Shown here piece by piece: positions 37,232 to 61,232 of a stretch of DNA of 64,000 bases. The first letter of the stretch is position 1. The number at the start of each line of letters is the position of its first letter. The position numbers and the translations under genes are program-made. The notes under the pieces were generated by a model. The model had not been told where the DNA came from. It saw only the letters and a program-made list of their open reading frames with translations, and made no database searches. The stretch covers positions 9,119,001-9,183,000 of the forward strand of contig CM034126.1 in the NCBI GenBank assembly GCA_019914995.1, written 5' to 3'. This stretch comes from Acanthochlamys bracteata. Lineage: Eukaryota > Streptophyta > Magnoliopsida > Pandanales > Velloziaceae.

Positions 37232-37565
37232 TGTTGGAATATCAAATCAAAACTCATGCATTCATTTAAGAGTTTATCAAATATTAGAAAAAGAAATGAG
37301 TAAGCAATATTAGTAGTGAGCATATAAATTATTTAGAAAAATTAGTGAGTGTGTTAAAGATTAGTAATAGTTATAAATTTTTATTTTATTTTAATATTTT
37401 AGTTAATATAATGTTTGGTTGTAATTCTTATATAAAAATACTTGTAGCATATTATTTTGTATTAAATGAGAAACACGAAAAGTGTTCTAAAGAAAATTTT
37501 TTCTCCAAAGAAAGTTTCTAATTTTTCTAGTGATTAAATTATAAATTCGTAAACTTAGAACAACA
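37232..37565 (+). repeat. Copia left LTR
   Basis: Begins TGTTGGAATATCAAATCAAA and ends ACAACA, so it has TG...CA termini. It is clearly homologous to the right LTR over its full length, but with many substitutions and small indels. Confidence 0.92.
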
Positions 37566-37599
37566 AGTGGTACCAAAACTAAGTCGATTCAAATTTTTT

Positions 37600-39330
37600 A
37601 TGGCTTCCACCAACAATCTTGTTAATTCTCAAGTTCCAAAGTTATCGAAAAATAACTATGACAGTTGATCAATTCAAATAAGAGATTTATTTGGTATTCA
37701 AGATTTGTAGTAGCTTGTTAGTGATAGATTTATAGAACCCACACAGGAGTAAAAAACCGCATATACAAATGAAAAGAAAAATGTTCTTAGATAGCAAAGA
37801 AGGAAGGATAGTAAGGCTTGTTTTTTACTCTATCAAGAGTTAGATGAGTCTATCTTCGAGAGAGTTGCCGAAGCAACATGTAATGAAGAATGGAAAATTC
37901 TTACTATTATTTACAAAGGAGTTGAAAGAGTGAAACGAATTCGTCTCTAAATTTTGAGGGACGAGTTTGAAGTCGCTCAAATAAAAAATAAATGAAAGAT
38001 CTCTAGTTATTATTCACGATTATTTTTAATTGTGAATAAAATTTAAAAAAATGTAAAGGATATTGAAGACATTCAAGTGATGGAGAAATTGCTCCGATCA
38101 GTCACATTACCACGTGGTGGCGACAATTGAAAAGTCAAAAAATTTGAAAGAGATTTCAATAGATGAGCTCATAGGATCTTTTCAAGTTCATGAACAACAT
38201 ATGTTAAAAAAAACTAGTTCCACATTTGTGGAACAAACATTAGAGTCGAATTGACTCTAAATGATCCAAGATCAAATAATAGAGACCGTGATCGTGGTCG
38301 AGGTAGGGGACGTGATTTTCAAGAACAAACTACTCAAAATCAAGCGAAAGTTTCAAACTTTAGATGTCGTGGATGAAGCAATCGAGGAAGATCAACATCT
38401 GGCAGTGAAAATAATAAAAATATCTAATATTACAACTGTCATAAATTTGAATATTGTATCTCAAAGTGCTGGTACAAAATGAAAACTTTACCAATCTTGC
38501 CAAAGCAACAAATGATGTGGGTAATACCTCTATTATTCTTTTTGCTATTAATAGTTCAAATGTTCATAATGATACATGATATTTGAATTCGGGTGCTAGT
38601 AACCACATGTATTGAAAAGAAAGAACTTTTCATTTAATTCATAAAAGATATTCATGAAAGTGTGAGCTTAGGAGATTCTTCAAAACTCCCGATTGAAGGC
38701 AAATGAAAAACTAAAATCTACCAAAAAGATGGTAAACCCGAGTATAGTTATTATATTCCTAAAATGAAGAGTAATATTCTTAACATCGGCCAATTATTTG
38801 GAAAGGGATACAAAATTCATATGGAAAAAAACTATTTTTGGTTGAAAAATTCAAGTGGAGGCTTTATACTTTGCGTTAATATGAAAAAAACCGTATGTTT
38901 CCCATACATCTAAATATGTAAGTTGACAAATATTTTTAAGGACTCATGCAGAAAGAGTCATGAAGATGGCATTTTCATTTTGACCATTTGAACTTTAATG
39001 GTCTAAAGTTATTATTTACGACTGGTATGGTTCGAGACTTACCAATAATTGAATTACAAAATTAGATATGTGAAGAATGTGTAATTGGCAAGCAACCAAG
39101 ACTTTCTTTTCCTAGTGAAAGGTCATGGAGAGCAAAGACACCATTGCAATTTGTTCATGCCGACATCTGTGGGTCATTTGACCCTATTATATTGGGAGGT
39201 AAGAAATATTTTATTACTTTAGTTGATGACTTCAGTAGAAAGTTATGGGTATATTTTTTTAAGAAAAAATCTGCTGGCGTTACCACTTTCAAGCATTTTA
39301 GAGCTCTTGTTGAAGCGAAGAGTAGCCACA
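37600..39330 (+). pseudogene. Copia gag, protease and 5' integrase remnant
   Basis: The frame begins MASTNNLVNSQVPKLSKNNY (37600) and continues through gag with several stops. An Arg-rich RDRDRGRGRG stretch and a Cys/His knuckle remnant (YNCHKFEYCISKCWYK) follow. The protease site reads LNSGASNHM where Copia elements have DSGAS, so the catalytic Asp is replaced by Asn. Integrase is recognised by PLQFVHADICG and FITLVDDFSRKLWVYFF. It is cut at 39332 by the hAT-like MITE. Confidence 0.85.
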
Positions 39331-39332
39331 AG

Positions 39333-39856
39333 TATAGGTGTAAAAATGGATCAGGTCAAATGGGCCAGCCCGCGGCCTAGTTAGTTGGCCCGGGTACTGG
39401 CCCGCCCGGATCGGTAATAGTAGCAGGACCGGGCCGGCCCGGCTCGGCCTTACAAGCAGTATTGGGCCGACTTTGTCGGCCCGGCAGGCAGACCGCCCGC
39501 CTGTTTATTATTGACATTGACTGGTCAACGTTGACCAGTTAATGTTGACAGTTGACCTGGTCAGTATTGACCGTTGACCAGATCAATTTTTAATTAAAAA
39601 ATATTTTTAAATTATAAAAAAATAAATTTTAATAATAAAAAATTTATTATAATTATTTTTTAACTTAAAAGTAAAATTTTAAATTTATTTTATATAAAAT
39701 AAAAAAAATTAAAATCGGATAAACAGGTTGGGTAGGGCCATAAAAAATATAACCGAACTGGGCCAGTCCGGCCCGGGTACCGAAACAGGGCTGGGCCGGC
39801 CTGGCCCGGTCTACCTATGCCCGGGCCAGCTCGGCTTGCCCATATTTGCACTTATA
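39333..39856. mobile_element. hAT-like MITE with GC-rich ends, nested in Copia integrase
   Basis: The left end TATAGGTGTAAAAATGG and right end CATATTTGCACTTATA are inverted repeats. Flanking octamers GCCACAAG (39325-39332) and ACCACAAG (39857-39864) are a 7-of-8 target duplication, as expected for hAT. The outer roughly 150 bases of each arm are rich in GGGCC/GGCCCGG blocks, which form complementary arms, while the centre is AT-rich. The Copia integrase frame resumes directly after the right copy of the duplication (HKIKILRSD). No transposase is present. Confidence 0.85.
39510..39585. promoter_or_regulatory. Cluster of TTGAC (W-box core) motifs within the hAT-like MITE
   Basis: About eight TTGAC/GTCAA cores occur within 76 bases, including the 16-bp palindrome TGGTCAACGTTGACCA. 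TTGAC is the core of the W-box bound by WRKY factors. Whether it has any activity here is unknown; it may simply be a tandem repeat of a TTGACC unit. Confidence 0.5.
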
Positions 39857-39864
39857 ACCACAAG

Positions 39865-40468
39865 ATAAAAATTCTCCGATCTGACAAAATATGGTGAGTA
39901 TATGTCAAATATATTTCAAAAGTACTGTAAGAGACAAGTTACAAAAAGGCAGTTGAGAATAAAAAAGAATAGAACCATCCTCAATATGACAAGAACCATG
40001 ATCAAGGAAAAAGAATTGCCGAAGCAATTCTTAAAAAAAGGTGAAGAATAAAATACCTCAAGAGACATGGAGCGGATACAAGCAAATGTCACACACTTAT
40101 GAATTTGTGAGTGTAATGCGTATGCCCAAGTAGTTGAAACAAAAGGAAGAAACTTGATGATCATGGTGAAAAATGCATCTTCATCAAATGTAGCGAGAAG
40201 TCAAAAACATATAAGCTCTACAATCCACTAACCAATAAATTAATGATTAGTAAAAACGTTGTGCTTAGTGAAGAAGATGCATGGAACTGGAGTGAAGAGA
40301 CTACAAAAAAATATCCAGTGGTAGATGAATCTGATGAGCCCCCATATGAGCTATCACTACTAACAACACCACTATCTTCTCATATACTACACTCTCTCCT
40401 AATAGAGGTTCTCCATCTTCCGAGAAAAGTAGTAGTGGATTTTATATGCAACGGAGTCCTATTAAAAT
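39865..40468 (+). pseudogene. Copia integrase 3' part and connection region remnant
   Basis: After the MITE the frame resumes with HKIKILRSD and later NAYAQVVE. It continues into the connection region: YNPLTNKLMISKNVVLSEED, WNWSEETTKKYPVVDESDEP and SSGFYMQRSPIK. Frameshifts are frequent. It stops abruptly at the CACTA-like insertion and is taken up again at about 43225. Confidence 0.8.
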
Positions 40469-40469
40469 A

Positions 40470-43197
40470 CTACTACAAAAGTAACTTTTATCGATTGAAA
40501 ATTACCGACTGAAATCATTCAGTCGGTGAAGTCATGAAATACCGACTAAAAATAATGTAATCGGTAAAACTTTTAATGTTATCGACTAAATATCATAGTA
40601 AGTGGGTAAATTAGATACTTCATTGAAAACATGATTCAGTCGATAATCCATACCAATTACCGACTACAAATAAAATAGTAGTTAAATTTACCGACTAAAC
40701 TAATTACTAGTAGGTAAATTTATCGATCGTTGTATTAATTAGTCGATAAATTTATCGACCAAAATGATTACAGTAGGTAATTACTATCTGAACTTATTTT
40801 AGTCGGTAAATTAATAAACTAAACTTTTAGTTAGTAATTTACCGATTTAATTAGTTTTTAGTAATTAATTTTATCAACTGAACTTATTGTTAGTCGGTAA
40901 TTACCGACTGGACACTGTTTTAGTCGGTAACTACCGACTGAAGTAAAATTATATTATCAGTCGGTAAGTCGTACTATTAGATATGAGTCTTATGTGCTAC
41001 AATTTCATTTCATTCTCTTCTCATGTTTGTCTTGATAGCCGTCAATTTTTCTCTCTTTTTTCAACAAATTTTTTCCTCACTGCAATAGCTTCTTCTACCG
41101 ATCTCCTTCCTAGTTAAACTCTTTCTTTCCTATTTCTTCTTTTCCTCGTGTCTTTAGTTTTTCTTTCTTTCTTCACTGTCGCCCACTACTCACAAGCGAA
41201 AACCCTAAGTTTCTCCTAGTCGCTTTGCCTAGCTTCTGGCCATGCCAAGTAGGTGCAGATCCTTCCCTCGCCCTACTGAGGCTTTTTCTTTCTTCAATTA
41301 TGATGAATTCCGGTTCTGTTGTGTGAATCTATGGGTTAGCAATTACTGATTTTTTATTTCTGAAACATAACTTATCACGTTTATTTGTGAAGAAGATGAG
41401 AGATATGCGCCAGATCTTGTTAAAGCACTGGAGCTTTTTGAATAAGCTAGTCCTACTAACTTGAAGGTGCTTGCTAATGGTTTCATGGCTAAGGTGAAGC
41501 AAGGTGCAAAATAACTAAAACTTTAAGGTTAGTCTCATTCATGTAATCTCTTCCTTCTAACATTGTCAAACTAATTAAAACGAGCTGGCTGATCTTGTCT
41601 TCTATTAGGGCTACATGGTGGGAAATGAAGTTACTGATGCAACATTCGATGCTGATGATTTATTGCCAGTTGCACATGCAATGTGTCTTGTATCTGATGA
41701 TCTATGTCAGGTGACATACTATTTGTTCATCAAAACAAGATAGTTTCAACTTTCAGTAATTGGCATATACCTACATATTTTGAGTGATATAATCTTGAAC
41801 TTCTTAATTATTAAAATTTAGATGGTCTATATTCTTGTTTGGCTTCAGGTTGTTGATTTTCTTGCAACTTAGGAATGAATTAACCTAATCTTCATTGCTT
41901 TATATTAGGAGGTAAATTCTGCTTGCTATAGGAGTTACTGGAACCATGTAAACCAAAGTTGACAAGACAAGCTTGACAGAGTCAATTGAGTAGTTTGACA
42001 TTTGAGATTTAGTGGTCTTGGTTATTGATCTTCAGTTGTAAACTTCCACATTTTTCATGTATAGGAGCTCAACGATCTTAACAGCTATGACATTCTTGAG
42101 CCATGCTATCATAGCCCCCAAGTTTAGTTCCCTGCACAATAAGTTTCCTTTCTTTTCGTTCTTCAACTTTCTGCTTCTTTCTCATTATCACTAAGCAATA
42201 GTAAAATTAATTAGTTTGTCTCCCTTTTGTAACTATTAATTATGGCATATGCCCATATGATGATCGAGTTTCTACAATATGGTTGAACAATGATGTAGTG
42301 AGAAACGCTATTCATGCCTAACAAGTTGAGTGATTTGTAAGTATGCATAATATTGTCTCATGTTAAATACTCATTGATCTTTTTGTTGAACTTGAACAAA
42401 CTAGCAAGATGTTTCAGGTCCATAGAAGTTGTGTTTATGTATAGTCTTCCTCAAGGTATAGTTATTGTTGCCATTGAATAAAGTTAGGCACTTTTGACTT
42501 CATTTAGTTGACTGTTATATTTCTCTTGTAGCATGAGTGCAACTGAGCAAGACCTACAATATACTTACGAAGCAACTCGGAGAAGGTGATTCTAGAACAC
42601 GCTGTTTGTTGGGATAAACTACTTGTTGGGGATTCTTATAATTATTGTTGAGAAAGATCGAAAATTGTTAAGCATTTGAACATATGTATACCATGATTAG
42701 ACAAAGAGCATGTTTGGAGTAATTAACTGCAAGAAAAAAACTTTGCGGTGGATGAATTAGTGTGTTAACAATTAGAGTCGTTTCAATTTATGACGATGGC
42801 TTTAATAAATATATTATTATAAATTTTGATGATTATTATTTATGATTTTGATGTATATATATAAATTTATTATAAATTTAATAACTAAAAATTTAATGAC
42901 TGAATATTTAGTGGGTAAACAATACCCATAGAAAGTTTAGTGGACAAGTAAAATTACCCACTAAAAATTTTAGTGAGTTAAATAAAATTAGTGACTTCAT
43001 AATCAGTTGATAAATTGAAATTACCGACTGAATTATTTAGTCATTAATTTTATGTTCAATACCGACTGAAATTTTTGTTTAGTCGCTAAGTCATTTAGCG
43101 ACTAGTCGTTGCCGATGAAATACCGGTTAGCACATATCCAGTTGGTAACTTACATTATCGATTGATTTATTGCCAATATGGACTGAATATAGTAGTG
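40470..43197. mobile_element. CACTA-like transposon nested in Copia pol
   Basis: The insertion splits the Copia frame between SPIK (about 40468) and KSLREIYEQTDEEDE (about 43228). Its left end reads ACTACTACAAAAG and its right end ATATAGTAGTG, so both termini carry ACTACTA as inverted repeats, with TAGTG at the right as in CACTA elements. The outer 500 bases left and 300 bases right are packed with both orientations of ACCGACTGA/TCAGTCGGT, typical subterminal repeats. I could not read a transposase. The interior looks like decayed host sequence. The right border is uncertain by about 30 bases, since 43198-43224 fits neither the element nor Copia well. No clear target duplication. Confidence 0.75.
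41390..41720 (+). pseudogene. Possible captured host gene fragment inside the CACTA-like element
   Basis: Two segments look like former exons. At about 41396-41515 the frame reads EDERYAPDLVKALELFE, a stop, then ASPTNLKVLANGFMAKVKQG. At about 41608-41710 it reads GYMVGNEVTDATFDADDLLP and on to MCLVSDDLCQ, followed by a GT donor-like site. An intron-like T-rich stretch lies between. I do not recognise the family. It may instead be a remnant of the element's own gene. Confidence 0.35.
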
Positions 43198-43224
43198 GGT
43201 AAAGACCCAATTTATAGTATAGAA

Positions 43225-44784
43225 ATGAAAAGTCTTAGGGAAATCTATGAGCAGACAGATGAAGAAGATGAGTCTAATCTTTTCTGTCTATATGCTGATT
43301 ATGAACCTCTCACATTCCAAGAAACTGTAAAAGAGAACAATTGGTGATTAGCAATGGAGGAGAAGATGTAAGCTACAGAGAAGAATGACACCTGTGAGTT
43401 GACAACACTCCCACAAAATCACAAAGCAATATGTGTCAAGTGGGTATATGATTAAGCAAACTGCTGATGACGATGTTTATCGGTACAAGGCTAGAATTGT
43501 AGCAAAAAGTTATAAACAAAAATATGGCATCGATTATGAAGAACTTTTTGCACCAGTTGCTCGACTTAATATGATAAATCTATTAATTGTTCTTGCAACT
43601 CATCATAGATGGAAGATATATTATCTAAATGTTAAGTCAGCATTCGTCTATGCTATTCTTGAGGAAGAGGTATACATACAGCAACTAAAGGGTTTTCAAG
43701 TGAAAGGGTAAGAAGACAAGATATATTGATTAAAAAGCGTTGTACAGATTGAAGTAAGCACCACGAGCGTGGAATGCTCGAATTGATGACTATCTTCATC
43801 AAAATGGCTTTATCAAATGTCCTTATGAGCATGCCATATATATAAAGAGGAACAATAAAGGCGAGTTTCTAATAATTTGTTTTTATATTGATGATTTGCT
43901 GTACACAAAAAATAGCCTTGAGATGCTAGAAGAATTCAAGGCGACGATGTTAAAGAAATTCGAGATGACGGATAATAGTTTGATGTCCTACTTCTTTGGC
44001 ATTGAAGTGAAGCAATAACAAGATGAAATATTTATTTCTCAAAATAAGCACATGAAGGAGATCTTGAAGAAGTTCAACATGACCAATTGTAATAGGGTGA
44101 ACATTTCAATTGCCACAGGAACATAACCATTAAAAGAAAAAAATGGAGATTTAGTTGACTCAACTCTTTTCAAATATCTTATTGGTAGCTTGAGGTATCT
44201 GATGATCATAAGGCCAAATATTGTTTGCAGTCGGACTTGTAAGTCGCTATATGGAGACACCAAGAGAGTCTCATTGGCTAGCTATGAAAAAAATTTTTAG
44301 GTATATCAAAGGCTCACTCAATTTTAATATATTCTATACTTATGGTGAACCTTAAGAATTAGTAGGCTATTCAGATAATGATTGGAGTGATGACCAAGAT
44401 GAGAGAAAAAGTACCATAGGGTATGTCTTTTACTTTAGATCAATTGTATTTTCATGGACATCAAAGAAGCAAAATATGTTGCAGCAATATCTACAGTGTG
44501 TGAAGCAATTTGGTCGAGGAATATGTTAAAAGAACTGAATCATTCATAAGAAAAACTAACAAAAATATTGGTTGATAATCAATCAGGTATACAATGGAAG
44601 GAGCAAACATATAGATACATAATTTTATTTTCTCAGAGACCATATAAAGCAGGATATCGTACAGTTTGAGTATTGTCATACTATAAAACAAGTAACAAAT
44701 ATTTTTACTAAGCCGTTGCTAATTTAATATTTCAGAAGGCTAAGATAAATTCTCGATATGAAAAACGTTTCGACTTGAGGAGAG
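43225..44784 (+). pseudogene. Copia reverse transcriptase and RNase H remnant
   Basis: It continues the pol frame with MKSLREIYEQTDEEDE, then the RT core: YRYKARIVAKSYKQKYGIDY, APVARLNMINLLI, and the active-site block FYIDDLLYTKNS (about 43885-43920). YFFGIEVKQ, HMKEILKKFNMTN and IGSLRYLMIIRPNIV follow. Near 44470 the RNase H-like EAKYVAAISTVCEAIW appears, then VDNQSG. Several in-frame stops and shifts break it. It ends at the purine tract before the right LTR. Confidence 0.85.
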
Positions 44785-45115
44785 TGTTGGAATATCAAAT
44801 CAAAACTTATGCATTCATTTGAGAGTTTTTCAAAGCATTGAAGAAAAAAATAGATAAGAAATGCTAGTAGTGGGCACATAAGTTATTTAGGAGAATTAGT
44901 GAGTGTGTTAAAGATTAGTAATTGTTATAAATTTTATTTTATAATGTTTTAGTTAATATAATGTTTGATTGTAATGCCTATTAATGATGCTTGTAGCATA
45001 TTGTTTTGCATCAAGTGAGAAACACAAAAAATATTCTAAAAAAAAGTTTTCCTTCAAATAAAGCTTCCAAATTTTTTAGTGATAAAATTCTAAATTGGTA
45101 AATTTAGAACCAACA
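44785..45115 (+). repeat. Copia right LTR
   Basis: Begins TGTTGGAATATCAAATCAAA and ends AACCAACA. The divergence from the left LTR, visible throughout, indicates an old insertion. The sequence immediately after 45115 resumes the PPR pseudogene. Confidence 0.92.
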
Positions 45116-46248
45116 CTGGCTACGTGCACAGCAGCAGGCTGAAACAAGCACTGCAGATTTTTAATAAGCTTCTCAACTTTTGCCAGATAAGCATATCATT
45201 GTCCACTTACACAGTGTGCTAGCTAGCGGAGGTGCGCTAGATGAGGTCAAAATCTTGCATGCTTATATTGACGCAAGTTCAGTTGAACATGATATTTTTG
45301 TTGGCACAGAATGGTGGATATGTGTGCCAAATGTGGGATAATTGACCAAGAAATATTGGTCTTCGTCAGCATGTAGGAGGATGCTCTTTGCATGCACTGC
45401 AGTTCTCTTGTGCTTTGCTATGAATAGAAATAGTAAAGTACTACTTGAGCATTTTGCTTCAATGAAAGAAGAGGAATATATCCAAATGCTGTCACGTACG
45501 CAGGTGTATTAACTGCATCTAGTCAGTCAGTATTGATTGAGGAGAGTAAGCTACACTTTGAAGTACTGAGGTGTTTATACAATAACGAACCAGATACTTA
45601 TTTATTCAGAGGTGTGAAGTTGAATGAGGCGGTGGAGCTTACTCAGAGCATGCCATTGGAACCTAATGCCTTCACGTGGCAATCACTATTGAGGTCTTGC
45701 AGAGTCTTTGAGGATGTTAACTTAGCTGAGAAGTTGGCCAATGATATTCTTGCTTAGCCAAATGAGGCTGCTATTTATTTACAGTTAGGTATTGTTTATG
45801 TGGATTTTAGGAAGGCTGGCTGATGCATTCCAAATTAGGGACTTGATAGATAGAAGAAGAGTAAAGAAAGTGGCTGGTTATAGCTCTACTGCTATAGGGG
45901 GACAGGTGAAGGTTGTTGCTGGTGACCAGTCCCATCCAGATATCAACGAGATCCAAATGTGATGGCTGATAGGTTACAGAAACTGAAGTTGGCAGGATAT
46001 CAACCGCTAGCATCCCAGGTAATGCTGGCCGTAAATGAGGATAAGGAGCATCTGTATTTGCTCATAGTGAGAAGACAACCATAGCTCATGGAATCATGAA
46101 ACTAGGATCTGCGAGTTTGTGAGGACTGCAACATGAATATTAAGCTCATTCCCGAGAGTTGCGGTCGCAAAATTGTTGATAAGACATAAGAGTCGATATA
46201 TTCCACCATTTTCAAGATGGACTTTGCTCTTATAATGACTTTTGGTGA

Positions 46249-46739
46249 ATGATTTTAAGGTAATCACATAAGCATTTGTTCTTTCTGTTGTTGCCCCTAG
46301 GAAGCTTCCACCTAAAGAGGCGCGTAAAGTAGAGGATAAACCCAAATCACAGAACTCAAGCTGAGTCGTCAATGCCTATTGTTGTCGTCTTGTTGAGGAT
46401 CTAACCAAGGTGCATATTTAATACTTAGAGGCTCCTTATACAAAGTTGCCTAAGACCAAATTACGTGGGAAATAAGTATTTTCAGATTTGCATTGCAGGA
46501 AACATTCGTCTGTCAAAGTACAAAGCTGTCATGCTTTAGAGGCTTCTCTAGTAGTCCATTTTAGAAGACAGCTTTTTTATCATTAATGATGAGCTATTGA
46601 CGATGAGTTATGTCAGGTAGTATGTGAGATCTTAGATAAATATACATAATTCTTTTGATTTTGATAATTAGGTGAAGAATTACTCGTTTATGTTTCTGGA
46701 ATTACATTTTGTTTGAAATCTTTTTTATGAAATTTCTCT
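46249..46739. other. Spacer between PPR pseudogene and AARE pseudogene fragment
   Basis: Probably the former 3' flank of the PPR gene. No open frame of interest, and no further AARE exon is recognisable here. Confidence 0.5.
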
Positions 46740-47115
46740 CACATACAGTTTCGGAATGGGATTGAGAGAGGAGAGATGTTTCGTAAGGATAAATTTTTCG
46801 AGGATGTACAATAAATTGATACGTTAGTTAGTTCCTATTCCTTTTTGTGCTCATCTGCAATGAATTCTGTTGTCGTCATCTCATATATCCTCAATTTTTT
46901 CTATTTCAGGCCAAAATCTGAAAAAAAGAGCTTCCTTATTTGGCGTCAATTTAGAAAGCATTGTGCGCAAACGCTTATTTTAGTGGAAATGGTTTCATTA
47001 TTTCACAACTGAAAGAATCACTCTGTAATGATAATTATGTATAGAAAGTGTTATTCTTCATCCGATCGCTGCTTATGCTCATTCTGGATTCTGGACACAA
47101 CCAACGTACGGTTGA
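46740..47115 (+). pseudogene. Decayed copy of the AARE 3' end (last two exons, intron and 3' flank)
   Basis: The segment parallels 34835-35245 of the intact AARE gene. After an acceptor-like ACATACAG, 46752-46830 matches AARE exon 17 in patches: TGAGAGA, GAGGATGT, AATTGATA, then TTCCT in the intron. From 46906, AGGCC.-AATC..A, GAGCTTCCT, TTGG, AGAAAGCA.TG and ACGCTT match exon 18. Patches further on (AGAA..GTG, CATTCTGGA, GGTTGA) match the 3' flank. Spacing is preserved (about 234 versus 228 bases). The catalytic His region is destroyed by a stop (V-Q-stop-I-D in place of VHAID). No upstream AARE exons were found, so this is a truncated duplicate, not a retrocopy, because the intron is kept. 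Confidence 0.8.
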
Positions 47116-47759
47116 TTCTTCTTTTTTCCTCTTTAGCTTCTTAGCGCGAAGATTGAGATCTTACTTCTGGTCGAGTGACCAGTGAAAATGTCTTTGCTTA
47201 GAAACCTTATGACTGAAACCGTCTTTACCAGTAAGTATGATGTGTAAGAAACCACACTTACATAGCCAACGAAAAATATCTGATTTTTCGTTCCACATTA
47301 TAGTTCTATTGTTTCCTTGCACGAATTCAATGTTTACAATAAAAAACAGGGATCCTTAAAAGTAAAACAGCCATAATACATTCCAAGATTCCCTTTGAGC
47401 TGACAAAAGTTGATCTTGGAAGACATCTCTAACATGTAAAATTTCTCACTGGATAACTTGGCCTTCATGCTGAAATGAGTTAGATTCGAACATCCTGGTT
47501 TAATGTACAACACAATCTCAAAATAAGCGCTATTAAAGGTCTTCCGAGCCTGACTAGATCCTCCTATATGTAGAGGGCAATCTACTTGACTCAATCCTAT
47601 GATCAGGGAATCTACAACAGACTAAAGACATCTCTATAATCCACTGTTCAAACAAATATTATTAACATCTTTTGGACATGTCTTAAGGTAGTTGCTCAGT
47701 TTCCAAACAGTGCTCGTCTGAAACAATCAGGTCAGATATGAGAGACACCAAGCTACAAA
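47116..47759. other. Spacer and 3' flank of the minus-strand GCN5 gene
   Basis: Part of this must be the GCN5 3' UTR, since transcription of the minus-strand gene ends here. Nothing else is recognisable. Confidence 0.5.

Positions 47760-61232
<13,473 letters not shown>

Larger units (their letters stand above)
37232..45115 (+). mobile_element. Ty1/Copia LTR retrotransposon, degenerate, with two nested insertions
   Basis: Matched LTRs (37232-37565 and 44785-45115) bracket gag-pol remnants read on the plus strand. A primer-binding-like site (TGGTACCAAAAC, 37568) follows the left LTR and a purine tract (GAGGAGAG) precedes the right LTR. Recognisable parts are a gag zinc knuckle remnant near 38430-38475, a protease motif SGASNHM near 38588, an integrase segment at 39144-39330, and reverse transcriptase at 43380-44020 with FYIDDLLY. 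An RNase H-like EAKYVAAISTVCEAIW near 44470 completes the Copia order. Many stops and frameshifts show it is non-autonomous now. The flanking pentamers TTGGA and CTGGC are not identical, so the target duplication has decayed or was lost. Confidence 0.93.
36120..46248 (+). pseudogene. DYW-class pentatricopeptide repeat (PPR) pseudogene interrupted by transposons
   Basis: PLS-DYW PPR proteins bind organellar RNA and usually act in C-to-U editing. The 5' part starts MRLSRLNYALNLLHEI at 36120 and breaks its frame several times. It shows PPR-like phrases such as DAYTFKFLVKA and GGSLIRMYVEFGCINAV. The 3' part resumes after the Copia element at 45116. It retains the E region (AFTWQSLLRSCRVFEDVNLA; YLQLGIVYVDFRKAG; GQVKVVAGDQSHPDI) and DYW-domain fragments (HSEKTTIAHGI; RVCEDCNMNIKLIPE; HHFQDGLCSYNDFW) ending at TGA 46246-46248. 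Stops and frameshifts occur on both sides of the insertion, so it cannot make a full protein. Two insertions, a MITE and a 7.9-kb Copia element, split it. The family is clear; whether it was dead before the insertions is inferred. Confidence 0.85.

Noticed and set aside
40243..40512. 89-codon frame that might be a separate gene
   Set aside because: It is the Copia connection region running into the CACTA-like element; the last residues are transposon sequence.
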